Source: Spirosoma sp. 48-14
GTDB lineage: Bacteria > Bacteroidota > Bacteroidia > Cytophagales > Spirosomataceae
Direction of reading: 5' to 3'
Length of the DNA: 60,487 nucleotides
NCBI RefSeq assembly: GCF_001898575.1
Contig: NZ_MKUD01000042.1
Location: 1 to 60,487, forward strand
Numbering within the stretch: the first letter of the stretch is position 1; every line of letters starts with the position of its first letter. Positions 41,502 through 50,276 of this stretch are shown piece after piece. The translations under genes were made by a program, and so were the position numbers. The notes under the pieces were generated by a model. That model did not search any database. It was not told the DNA's origin and was given only the letters and a program-made list of their open reading frames with translations.

Positions 41502-44500
41502 TTATCCCTGCGTCACATCGACGGTAATATCCTGATAAACCACATTTTTGTCGCGGATCTGGTCGGCCAGCGAGATGCCACGTCCAGCCAGTGCCTGACG
41601 GAAATCGCCGGGCATCACCTTCACAAATTGACCAATCAGGTTGTCCCAATCCTGAATCAGGTTCAGGGCTACATTACTGGTCGTGTACTGGAAGTGTTTG
41701 TCAACGTATTCGCGAACGATGCTCAGATCTTCTTCGGTCAGGCTTTCCAGGCTTACCATTTCGCCGTTTACTTTCGAGGCAAACGTGCCGTCCTGATCCC
41801 ACACATAGGCTACACCACCCGACATCCCGGCTGCAAAGTTGCGTCCTGTTTTACCCAGAATGATGGCCAGTCCGCCTGTCATGTATTCCAGACCATGGTC
41901 GCCAATGCCTTCGACCACAACTTTGGCCCCTGAGTTACGCACGCAGAAGCGTTCGCCCGCCATACCCCGGATGAAGGCTTCGCCAGACGTAGCACCATAG
42001 AACGAAACGTTACCGACAATGCTGTTTTCTTCCGGTTTGAACTGAGCTGTTCGGTCGGGGTATACAATCAGTTGAGCACCGCAAAGACCTTTCCCGAAAT
42101 AGTCGTTGGCATCGCCTTCGAGTTCGAGTTTAATACCGCTTGTGCTGAAGGCGCCAAAGCTCTGACCTGCTGTACCGCGAAGTTTGATGTGAATCGTACT
42201 TTCGGGAAGACCAGGTCCACCGTAAACTTTCGAAATCTCGTTCGACAACATCGTGCCAATGCTTCGGTCGATGTTTTGTACGGTAAATTCACCATACACC
42301 GATTCTGCTGATGTCAACGCTGGTTGAGCCAGTTCAATCAGTTTTCGGTCGAGTACCTCTTCCAGGTGGTGATTTTGCTCTTCCTGCTTGTATTGAGCAA
42401 CTTCGAGTGTCGTTGGTTCTTTGTACAGCAGCGCATCCAGGTTGATTTTCTTGTATTTCCAGTGCGCCATATTGTCACGAAGTTCCAGCATCTGCGCCTG
42501 GCCAACCATTTCATTGACAGTACGGAAACCCAGTTCTGCCATGATTTCGCGCAATTCCATCGCCAGGAAGGTGAACATATTCACGACATGTTCGGGCTTC
42601 CCGGTAAATAGCGCCCGGAGTTCTTTATTCTGCGTAGCCACGCCGACCGGACAGGTGTTGAGGTGACATTTCCGCATCATGATACAACCCGTAGCGACCA
42701 GAGCGGCCGTGGCCACACCAAATTCTTCAGCACCGAGTAGAGCTGCTACGGCCAGGTCACGACCCGTACGAATCTGACCATCGGTCTGTACGGTTACGCG
42801 CCCACGCAATTTGTTTTTCACCAATGTCTGATGCGCTTCGGCCAGACCCAATTCCCAGGGCAGCCCCGCATGGCGAATCGATGAAAGGGGAGAAGCTCCC
42901 GTACCTCCATCATGGCCCGAAATCAGGATATGGTCGGCATGGGCTTTGGCTACGCCGGCAGCAATGGTGCCTACACCCGCTTCGGATACCAGTTTGACGC
43001 TGATGCGGGCGGCTCGGTTAGCGTTTTTAAGATCCGAGATCAACTGGGCTAAGTCCTCAATCGAATAAATATCATGGTGAGGAGGGGGCGAAATCAGCCC
43101 AACACCAGGCGTTGAGTGGCGGGTCCGACCGATCCAGTCATCGACTTTAAAGCCAGGTAACTGACCACCTTCGCCCGGTTTTGCACCCTGCGCCATTTTA
43201 ATCTGTAGTTCCTGCGCATTGGTCAGGTAATAGCTGGTGACCCCAAAGCGTCCCGAAGCAACCTGCTTGATGGCCGAGTTCATGCTATCACCATTTTCGA
43301 GCGGCTTGTAGCGAAGCTCGTCTTCACCGCCTTCGCCAGAGTTGCTTTTACCGCCAATCCGGTTCATAGCAATGGCCAGGGTTGTGTGGGCTTCCCACGA
43401 AATCGACCCGAACGACATGGCACCCGTAGCGAACCGTTTGAAAATACTTTCAATGGGTTCAACCTCGTCCAGTGGAACAGGAGTGCCTTTCTTGAACTTG
43501 AGCAAACCACGAATGGTGATCGCTTTCTGGGTTTGATCGTCGATGAGCTTCGAGTATTTCTTGAAGATCGCGTAATCGTTCTTGCGGGTTGCCTGTTGCA
43601 GCAGGTGAATCGTATCGGGGTTGAAGATGTGCTTTTCGCCCCGTTGCTTCCACTGATAGATACCACCTACTTCCAGACGAGGAGTGACCATTGGGGTCGA
43701 TGGGAACGCTACCGAGTGGCGCACCTGAATCTCACGAGCGATTTCCTCAAGGCCCATCCCGCCAATCCGCGATACGGTTCCGGTGAAGTAACGGCTTACG
43801 ACGTCCTGATTCAGCCCAAGGCATTCGAAGATCATAGCGCCCTGGTACGATTGCAGGGTCGAAATGCCCATCTTCGAGAAGATTTTCAGGAGTTCGCCAT
43901 TGACCGCTTTCACGTAGTTTTTATACAACTTGTCGAGGTCGTAGTCTACGCCCAGCAATCCTTTTTCTTTCATGCTGGCAATGGTTTCGAAAGCCATGTA
44001 GGGGTTTACACCCGAGGCTCCGTAGCCAATGAGGGTTGCAATGTGGTGCGTTTCCCAAACATCGCCTGCTTCAACTACAATACCCACTTTACCCCGCAAC
44101 CCCTGACGAATCAGGTGGTGGTGGATCGCCGACGTCGCTAAAAGGGACGGGATTGGGGCGTGGTTGGAGTCGATGGCCCGATCTGAAAGGACCAGAATCG
44201 AATACCCATCCTGAATGGCATCTTCAGCATAGCGACAGATACGCTCCAGTGCCCGTTCGAGGGATTTACCCAGGCCGTCGACGGTAAACAGGCAGTTGAT
44301 GGTTTTCGCCTGAAACTTCGGTTGGTCGATAAACCGCAGTTTATCAAATTCTTTAGTCGTCAGAACCGGCTGTTCCAGTTCAACCTGATGGCAGTGTTCG
44401 GGTGACTCACTCAGAAGGTTATACGTTGCACCGACAAAGGAGATAAGCGACATAATCGCCCGTTCCCGGATTGAGTCAATGGGCGGGTTGGTCACTTGCG

Positions 44501-46103
44501 CGAACAACTGCTTAAAGTAATGACTCATGTGCTGGCTCTGCTCCGAAAGAACCGCCAGTGGCACATCAACGCCCATTGATCCCAGGGCTTCTTTGCCCGT
44601 TTCGACCATGGGAGCCAGAATCATCCGCAGATCTTCGGATGTAAAACCGAAGGCCTGCTGCATCCGAAGCAGTTTGGCCGGATCATACGGATTGTACGAC
44701 CGAATGGGTGCTTCGAGGTCCTGGATCTTGATCTTATTATCGGCCAGCCATTGCTGATACGGTTGCCGGGTACAGATGTCGGCTTTAATTTCTTCGTCTG
44801 ATACAATCCGGCCCTGTTCCATGTCGACCAGGAACATTTTACCAGGCTGCAAACGGCCTTTGGATACAACAATAGCCGGGTCGATGTCGAGTACGCCCAC
44901 TTCCGACGCCATAATGACGACATCTTCATTGGTCACCCAGAAGCGCGAAGGACGGAGACCATTCCGGTCGAGGGTAGCCCCTACGATGCGGCCATCGGTG
45001 AACGAGATCGACGCTGGACCATCCCAGGGTTCGATCAGAGCGGCATGGAACTCGTAGAACGCTTTCCGAACGGGGTCCATATGCTCGTTGCCATCCCAGG
45101 CTTCTGGAACAAGCATCATCATCACGTGGGGGAGCGAGCGGCCGCTCATCACCAGTAATTCAATGGCATTGTCAAGATTGGCTGAGTCCGACTGTTTAGG
45201 GTCGCAGATGGGCAGCAGCATGTCCATCTCTTCCTTCGTAAACTTGGATGATTCGAGCAAACCTTCGGCCGCTTTCATCCAGTTGACGTTGCCTTTTACG
45301 GTATTGATTTCTCCGTTGTGAGCAATGTAGCGGAAGGGCTGGGCCAGTTTCCAGGAAGGGAAGGTGTTGGTCGAAAAGCGGGAGTGAACAACACCGATAG
45401 CCGATACGACCTCCTCGTTCTGTAAGTCCGGGAAGTACGGTTCAAGTTGCAGCGTGGTTAGCTGACCCTTGTACGTAATGGTCCGACAGGAAAGTGACGA
45501 AAAATAGAAATGGTCGACGCCCGCAATGGTTTCATTGATGATCCGGGTACTGTAATTCCGCAGAATATACAGTTTACGCTCGAAATCATCGGCATTGGTT
45601 ATGTCGGCCGGGCGCTTGATAAACACCTGCTCCATTTGGGGCTCGGCCGAGCGTGAGCCATTGCCCAATTCACTGTTGTTGACCGGTACAACCCGGTAGC
45701 AGAGAAGCTCCAGGCCGAGCCGTTTCATCTTCCGATTCAGGATTGCACGACATTCTTCGCGAAGCCACACGTCTTTCGGGAAATACACCATCCCTACACC
45801 ATATTCAAGAGCAGGTGGAAGGTGCACACCCAGTTTACGGGCTTCGTCGACGAAAAACTCATGGGGAATCTGGATCAGCAATCCAGCTCCATCTCCTGAA
45901 TTGGGTTCAGAACCTACAGCGCCCCGGTGTTCCATTCGCCGAAGCATCTGGAGCGCATCCGAAACAATCTGGTGTGACTTGCGGCCTTTAATATGGGCCA
46001 CAAAGCCGATACCGCAGTTGTCGTGTTCAAACTCGGGGCGGTACAGTCCCGCCAGTTGGTCAACCTGATCAGACATGGTCGTAACAGCGTTGGATATGGC
46101 CAT
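41502..46103 (-). CDS. gltB: Glutamate synthase large subunit
   Basis: The 1533-residue protein has the class II glutamine amidotransferase domain, whose nucleophile Cys appears in FEHDNCGIGF (Cys30 with this start; a second ATG at 46076 gives Cys21). The propeptide is probably removed. A central domain, the FMN-binding synthase domain (GGEDELRYKP, GAKPGEGGQLPG, SGHDGGTGASPLSSI), the 3Fe-4S cysteines CIMMRKCHLNTCPVG and the GXGXG beta-helix domain follow. It converts glutamine and 2-oxoglutarate to two glutamates. Full length, intact. Operon with gltD. Confidence 0.97.
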   Translation of the reverse strand: MAISNAVTTMSDQVDQLAGLYRPEFEHDNCGIGFVAHIKGRKSHQIVSDALQMLRRMEHRGAVGSEPNSGDGAGLLIQIPHEFFVDEARKLGVHLPPALEYGVGMVYFPKDVWLREECRAILNRKMKRLGLELLCYRVVPVNNSELGNGSRSAEPQMEQVFIKRPADITNADDFERKLYILRNYSTRIINETIAGVDHFYFSSLSCRTITYKGQLTTLQLEPYFPDLQNEEVVSAIGVVHSRFSTNTFPSWKLAQPFRYIAHNGEINTVKGNVNWMKAAEGLLESSKFTKEEMDMLLPICDPKQSDSANLDNAIELLVMSGRSLPHVMMMLVPEAWDGNEHMDPVRKAFYEFHAALIEPWDGPASISFTDGRIVGATLDRNGLRPSRFWVTNEDVVIMASEVGVLDIDPAIVVSKGRLQPGKMFLVDMEQGRIVSDEEIKADICTRQPYQQWLADNKIKIQDLEAPIRSYNPYDPAKLLRMQQAFGFTSEDLRMILAPMVETGKEALGSMGVDVPLAVLSEQSQHMSHYFKQLFAQVTNPPIDSIRERAIMSLISFVGATYNLLSESPEHCHQVELEQPVLTTKEFDKLRFIDQPKFQAKTINCLFTVDGLGKSLERALERICRYAEDAIQDGYSILVLSDRAIDSNHAPIPSLLATSAIHHHLIRQGLRGKVGIVVEAGDVWETHHIATLIGYGASGVNPYMAFETIASMKEKGLLGVDYDLDKLYKNYVKAVNGELLKIFSKMGISTLQSYQGAMIFECLGLNQDVVSRYFTGTVSRIGGMGLEEIAREIQVRHSVAFPSTPMVTPRLEVGGIYQWKQRGEKHIFNPDTIHLLQQATRKNDYAIFKKYSKLIDDQTQKAITIRGLLKFKKGTPVPLDEVEPIESIFKRFATGAMSFGSISWEAHTTLAIAMNRIGGKSNSGEGGEDELRYKPLENGDSMNSAIKQVASGRFGVTSYYLTNAQELQIKMAQGAKPGEGGQLPGFKVDDWIGRTRHSTPGVGLISPPPHHDIYSIEDLAQLISDLKNANRAARISVKLVSEAGVGTIAAGVAKAHADHILISGHDGGTGASPLSSIRHAGLPWELGLAEAHQTLVKNKLRGRVTVQTDGQIRTGRDLAVAALLGAEEFGVATAALVATGCIMMRKCHLNTCPVGVATQNKELRALFTGKPEHVVNMFTFLAMELREIMAELGFRTVNEMVGQAQMLELRDNMAHWKYKKINLDALLYKEPTTLEVAQYKQEEQNHHLEEVLDRKLIELAQPALTSAESVYGEFTVQNIDRSIGTMLSNEISKVYGGPGLPESTIHIKLRGTAGQSFGAFSTSGIKLELEGDANDYFGKGLCGAQLIVYPDRTAQFKPEENSIVGNVSFYGATSGEAFIRGMAGERFCVRNSGAKVVVEGIGDHGLEYMTGGLAIILGKTGRNFAAGMSGGVAYVWDQDGTFASKVNGEMVSLESLTEEDLSIVREYVDKHFQYTTSNVALNLIQDWDNLIGQFVKVMPGDFRQALAGRGISLADQIRDKNVVYQDITVDVTQG

Positions 46104-46530
46104 TTTTTGAATAGCTGATTAACAGAATTGCAAAAAATAGAGCCGTTTATTAAGAAAATCTAAATTAACAGGATGCCCGGCCTGTGAATTAATCAAGGAG
46201 AAGGCAATCGAATTGAAGGGCGTTTGTGACAAAGTCACGCAATATACTACTAAAAAAATTTGGCAAAAACAGCTTTTGTCGGAATTTAATAGCAAATGGC
46301 CTGAATTGTGAATTTGATTATAAATCTTCTTGAAAAGTGAATATGTTCTGTTTGCAAATGAGTGCTCAGCAACCTGTTAAATCGATTACTGATACCATTA
46401 ACCTAAAACTTCACGCTAGTTTCGTACTAAAATTATTGAAAACAAATTATCAGAATAAGCGTAGGTTTTTGCGCTAGTCCGGTTACCTGATAAGGCCTCC
46501 TATTCGATACTGCCAGTATGATATTGACAT
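46104..46530. other. Non-coding stretch upstream of gltB
   Basis: About 430 bp, AT-rich, without a credible gene. It should hold the gltB promoter: on the minus strand a TATTTTTTG near 46124-46132 resembles a -7 box with one extra base. A small GTGAC-AAA-GTCAC dyad lies near 46227-46239. The remainder shows no repeat or RNA structure that I can recognise. Confidence 0.4.
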
Positions 46531-46531
46531 G

Positions 46532-46557
46532 AAAAAAGCCGCTCGATTGAGCGGCTT
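46532..46557 (-). terminator. Terminator of tRNA-Lys
   Basis: Minus strand: AAAGCCGCTC-AATC-GAGCGGCTTT is followed by a T-run (complement of 46532-46537). It lies 13 bp downstream of the tRNA-Lys gene. Confidence 0.88.
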
Positions 46558-46569
46558 TGGGCATTTTTG

Positions 46570-46642
46570 TGATTCGGCTGGGATTCGAACCCAGGACCCA
46601 TACATTAAAAGTGTATTGCTCTACCAGCTGAGCTACCGAATC
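46570..46642 (-). tRNA. tRNA-Lys (anticodon TTT)
   Basis: The reverse complement folds into a cloverleaf: acceptor GATTCGG with CCGAATC plus discriminator A, D-arm AGCTCAGCTGGTAGAGC, anticodon loop CTTTTAA with TTT, and T-loop TTCGAAT. CCA is not encoded. Confidence 0.95.
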
Positions 46643-46722
46643 GATTCCCGTTGAACAAACAGGGGTGTCGTCGTTTGGGATTGCAAAAGTAGAACTTTGT
46701 TTTTCTAAACGCAAGCAAAACG

Positions 46723-47592
46723 TTAAAAAAAAGTTAATCGCTGTGTTAGCTGAACGGCTTCAACGGCTTCACGGACGTCGTGGACGCGCAGAATGGATGC
46801 GCCTTTGAGCAGGGCTGCTGTATTTAGTACTGTTGTACCATTCAAGGCTTTATCCGGGCTGATATTTAGTGTTTTCCAGATCGTAGTTTTGCGAGAAAGC
46901 CCCACCAGAATAGGCTCGTCGAATAGTCCGAAAGCATCTAATTGGTTGAGTAGCTCAAAATTTTGGGCAGGTGTCTTGGCAAACCCGAATCCTGGGTCCA
47001 GAATGACATCCTTTAGGCCCAGTGCTCTCAATTCTGCTAGCCGAGTTGCCAGTTCATCGATAACTTCTGTCGTAACGTGCTTGTAGGTAGCCAGCGACTG
47101 CATGGTTTGCGGAGTACCGCGAATGTGCATTAGTATATAAGGTGTCGACTGCGAGCGACTCAATTCAGCAACTGTACTGAACATGTCGGGGTCAAGGCTA
47201 CCACCGGATACATCGTTGATGAGTGCTGCACCGGCTGTTACCGCCTGACGGGCCACCGACGCCCGAAATGTATCGATTGAGATGATGGCATCAGGAAACT
47301 CAGACAGGATCGCTTCGATAACGGGTAAAACGCGGTCGGCCTCTTCAGAGGGGCTAACAGTGGCTGCCCCAGGGCGGGTTGAGTAACCGCCTATATCCAG
47401 AAAGGTTGCCCCATCGTCGAGCATCTGATGAGCGAGCTCAATAGCTTTGGCAGAAGGGCTATTATCGGTTGTAAGGCGACTGCCTGAGAAAAAGGAATCA
47501 GGAGTGGCATTGAGTATTCCCATTACGGCGGGTTGGGTTAAATCGACTAGTCGGCCCCGGCAGTTCAGCGTTTTTTTCGTAACTTTCGGCAT
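46723..47592 (-). CDS. folP: Dihydropteroate synthase
   Basis: The 289-residue protein (ATG at 47592; a second ATG at 47613 adds seven residues) shows the DHPS pterin-binding signatures MGILNATPDSFF and DGATFLDIGGYSTRPGA, the INDVSGG block, DPGFGFAKTPAQNFELL, and VGLSRKTTIWK. It condenses hydroxymethyl-dihydropterin diphosphate with p-aminobenzoate in folate synthesis. Divergent from the DUF1599 gene, an arrangement common in Bacteroidota. Confidence 0.95.
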   Translation of the reverse strand: MPKVTKKTLNCRGRLVDLTQPAVMGILNATPDSFFSGSRLTTDNSPSAKAIELAHQMLDDGATFLDIGGYSTRPGAATVSPSEEADRVLPVIEAILSEFPDAIISIDTFRASVARQAVTAGAALINDVSGGSLDPDMFSTVAELSRSQSTPYILMHIRGTPQTMQSLATYKHVTTEVIDELATRLAELRALGLKDVILDPGFGFAKTPAQNFELLNQLDAFGLFDEPILVGLSRKTTIWKTLNISPDKALNGTTVLNTAALLKGASILRVHDVREAVEAVQLTQRLTFF

Positions 47593-47695
47593 GAAAATGT
47601 CATTCCTCGTCATTGATAGTTAGTCCTTGTCATTGACAGTCAGGCTCGTTTTTGCGATAAATGACCAGTGATGACAGTGAATGATGCTTACTCTT

Positions 47696-48250
47696 ATGTC
47701 CACTACGGAAATCGAATATCGGCAGGTTATTCAACGCTGCCAAGACCTATTCCTGAAAAAAAATAAAGACTATGGTACTGCCTGGCGCATCTTGCGGCTT
47801 TCCAGCATTACCGATCAGATTTATATCAAGGCTCAACGGATTCGTACGTTGCAGGAAACGGGTGTGAGCCGGGTAGGTGAGGGAATAGAGCCCGAATTTG
47901 TCGGTATCATCAATTACTGTGTTATGGCACTGATTCAGTTGCAGTTAGCTGGTGATAAGCGAACAGATATACCTGCCGACGAACTCGAAATGCTTTACAC
48001 GCAACAGATTGGCCGGGTTATTGATTTGCTTTTTGCCAAAAATCATGATTACGGCGAAGCCTGGCGCGACATGCGAATCAGCTCCATGACCGACATTATC
48101 CTGATGAAATTGCTCCGAACCAAGCAAATCGAAGATAATCAGGGTAACACGCTCGTTTCGGAAGGTGTTGATGCCAATTATATGGATATGATCAATTACG
48201 CCGTTTTTTGTCTGATCAAACTAAGTAATCCGGGTGTAAACCCACAGTAA
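47696..48250 (+). CDS. DUF1599 tandem-domain protein
   Basis: From the ATG at 47696 the product has 184 residues (in-frame ATG codons at 47681 and 47684 are possible). Two copies of the DUF1599 motif are visible: CQDLFLKKNKDYGTAWRILR and, about 90 residues later, DLLFAKNHDYGEAWRDMR, each followed by an LSSITD/ISSMTD segment and an INY(C/A)V helix. The fold is predicted to be MazG/NTP-pyrophosphohydrolase-like. Function unknown; conserved next to folP in the phylum. Confidence 0.88.
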   Translation: MSTTEIEYRQVIQRCQDLFLKKNKDYGTAWRILRLSSITDQIYIKAQRIRTLQETGVSRVGEGIEPEFVGIINYCVMALIQLQLAGDKRTDIPADELEMLYTQQIGRVIDLLFAKNHDYGEAWRDMRISSMTDIILMKLLRTKQIEDNQGNTLVSEGVDANYMDMINYAVFCLIKLSNPGVNPQ

Positions 48251-48282
48251 AACGAATAGCGGGTTCCACCCGCGTTACGTGT

Positions 48283-49425
48283 ATGAACACAGCAACGACC
48301 CAGCCTAAAGTAAAAACCGGTACCCCACCGATGTTGATTGCCGCCCGTATTGCCCGCATTCTGGTCGGAATAGTTTTTATTTTTTCGGGCTTAATTAAGC
48401 TAAACGACCCGGTCGGCACGCAGATCAAGTTCGAAGAATATTTCGAAGTGTTTGCGCAGGATGTGCCGTTTCTGCACGATTTCTTCATGGGGCTGGTTCC
48501 TTTCACGTTGGTTATGTCGGTGTTGTTCTGTGCTGCCGAGATCATCTTAGGAGTAGCCCTGTTGGCTTCCTACAAGCCTAAGATAACGGTCTGGCTGTTA
48601 TTTTTCCTGATCATTTTCTTTACGTTCCTGACGTTTTATTCGGCCTATTTTAATCGGGTAACCGACTGCGGCTGCTTTGGTGATGCCATTAAACTCAAAC
48701 CCTGGACGTCGTTCGGGAAAGATGTCGTTCTGACCGTACTGATTCTGTTCATCATGGGTCACCGGAACCGGTTGCGCTCCCGGAATACAGGCTGGCTGGT
48801 TGTGCTAACAACCGTATTTACACTAGGGTTAGGTATGTATGCGGTTCAATTCCTGCCTCCCATCGATATGCTGCCGTATGCTGTTGGCAAAAGCATTCCG
48901 GATCAGATGAAACCATCGGAGCCATTGCGGTATAAGTACCTGATGGAGAAAAACGGTGATGTGACCGAATTTGAAAAATACCCGACCGACCCGAGCTATA
49001 AATTCAAGGAGATGGTGCTGGTCAATGAAAAGGCCAAGCCCAAGATTACGGATTACCGCGTCTGGAATGATGACAGTGATTTTACACAGCAAACATTCGA
49101 AGGGGAAAAACTTTTCATCATTATTAAGAACACAAAAGATATTGATGCCGGTAGTCTGCCCGCTATTCGGGCGTTGGTAGAAGGATTAAAGGGATCGGCT
49201 GTATCGCCATTTATTCTCACCTCAACCAGCGATGATGAAATAAAAGCCTTTCGGAAGGAGTTTCAGTTAGAAAACGTACCCTATTATAAGGCCGATGCGA
49301 CCGTCCTGAAAACCATCATGCGCTCCAATCCGGGTACATGGCTCCTGAAAAATGGGGTGGTCCGGGGAAAATGGCATTATAATTCAACGCCCGACGCGGC
49401 TGAAGTAATTTCTTTAAGTAAATAG
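48283..49425 (+). CDS. DoxX/MauE-like membrane protein (BT_3928 type)
   Basis: The 380-residue protein has four N-terminal membrane segments of DoxX/MauE type (IARILVGIVFIFSGLIKLNDPVG, LVMSVLFCAAEIILGVALL, WLLFFLIIFFTFLTFYSAYF, followed by the cysteine motif VTDCGCFGDAIKL) and a C-terminal extracytoplasmic thioredoxin-like region (about 210-380). The Cys-x-Cys pair suggests a thiol-redox role by analogy to MauE. Its place between DUF1599 and aroK matches other Bacteroidota. Confidence 0.85.
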   Translation: MNTATTQPKVKTGTPPMLIAARIARILVGIVFIFSGLIKLNDPVGTQIKFEEYFEVFAQDVPFLHDFFMGLVPFTLVMSVLFCAAEIILGVALLASYKPKITVWLLFFLIIFFTFLTFYSAYFNRVTDCGCFGDAIKLKPWTSFGKDVVLTVLILFIMGHRNRLRSRNTGWLVVLTTVFTLGLGMYAVQFLPPIDMLPYAVGKSIPDQMKPSEPLRYKYLMEKNGDVTEFEKYPTDPSYKFKEMVLVNEKAKPKITDYRVWNDDSDFTQQTFEGEKLFIIIKNTKDIDAGSLPAIRALVEGLKGSAVSPFILTSTSDDEIKAFRKEFQLENVPYYKADATVLKTIMRSNPGTWLLKNGVVRGKWHYNSTPDAAEVISLSK

Positions 49426-49530
49426 GAGTGAGGAGCGAGGAGTGAGAATGGCCGGGCCGCGTAGGCTGGCGCAAGCAAAAAAGTACGTGTCAACCATTCT
49501 CACTCCTCACTCCTCGCTCCTCGCTCCTGA
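49424..49530. repeat. Gap-filling inverted repeat (element 8)
   Basis: The left arm (49424-49451) is made of tandem words AGGAGTG/AGGAGCG and overlaps the last bases of the upstream stop codon. The right arm (49494-49521) is its reverse complement with two mismatches, and one extra repeat word extends to the TTG start of aroK at 49533. The loop (49452-49493) is GC-rich. Confidence 0.88.
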
Positions 49531-49532
49531 CC

Positions 49533-50039
49533 TTGAAAAACATCTTCCTGATAGGCATGCCGTCGTCCGGCAAGAGTACGCTGGGGAAACGCATTGCCGA
49601 CGCCCTGCATTACCGTTTTGTAGATACTGATAAAGTGATTGTTCGGGAAGAAGGACGATCCATTGCCGATATTTTTGCCCAGTCGGGAGAAGCCTATTTT
49701 CGGGAGGTCGAACGCCGGGTTTTACGCACCATACAACCCGGTAGTAGTAAAGTGGTATCGACAGGTGGAGGAATGCCCTGCTTCCATGACAACATGGCTT
49801 ATATCAATGCTACAGGTATATCGATTTTTCTGGATGTGCCGATAGCCATTCTGGTTAATCGAATAATGGCGCACGCACAGGAAGACCGGCCCCTCAATAA
49901 TCCCAGTAATCCCGAATTGCCTCTGATCTTACAGAAACGCTACGAAACACGATACCCAATTTACAGTCAGGCTAACATCATCATCACGGGCGAAACAACC
50001 GAAGAGGAAGTACTGCGACGGTTGGGGGAATGGCTTTAG
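49533..50039 (+). CDS. aroK: Shikimate kinase
   Basis: The 168-residue protein has the P-loop GMPSSGKST (8-16), the shikimate-binding FVDTDKVI and GGGMP motifs and the lid QEDRPL. It phosphorylates shikimate in aromatic amino acid synthesis. No ATG fits: the family N-terminus MKNIFLIGMPSSGKS needs the TTG at 49533, which directly follows inverted repeat 8. Confidence 0.95.
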   Translation: MKNIFLIGMPSSGKSTLGKRIADALHYRFVDTDKVIVREEGRSIADIFAQSGEAYFREVERRVLRTIQPGSSKVVSTGGGMPCFHDNMAYINATGISIFLDVPIAILVNRIMAHAQEDRPLNNPSNPELPLILQKRYETRYPIYSQANIIITGETTEEEVLRRLGEWL

Positions 50040-50040
50040 C

Positions 50041-50169
50041 TTATTGCAGGTAATATCGGTTAAAAGTACCTGATTGAGCCGCAGCCAACCGCTTCATCGA
50101 TAGGCTGGCCGTTAAACTGTGAATAGCTCCGAAAATAATCCAGCTTACTAGAATAAGTACGTAACTCAT
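50041..50169 (-). pseudogene. Truncated NnrU/methyltransferase-like fragment
   Basis: A 42-codon minus-strand frame begins ATG at 50169 and stops at 50041. Its product has one membrane segment and the sequence LVSWIIFGAIHSLTASLSMK, close to the N-terminal start of NnrU / isoprenylcysteine-methyltransferase-like membrane proteins (WxxFGxxHSxxAS...K). The rest of the gene is missing: the frame ends where aroK begins on the other strand. It is a remnant or a very small membrane protein. Confidence 0.5.
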
Positions 50170-50276
50170 GCTTGAACAGCGCGTTGTGTTGCTAAAAAAT
50201 GAGATCAGATATCATATAGTGCCACTTTTGTGTTAGTGGTATATTTTTTGCCAATTTTAGAGGAAAATTGCCGAGT

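Noticed and set aside
40189..45321. Plus-strand frames of 77-251 codons, the longest at 43386-44141
   Set aside because: They are antisense to gltD and gltB, both complete and well conserved.
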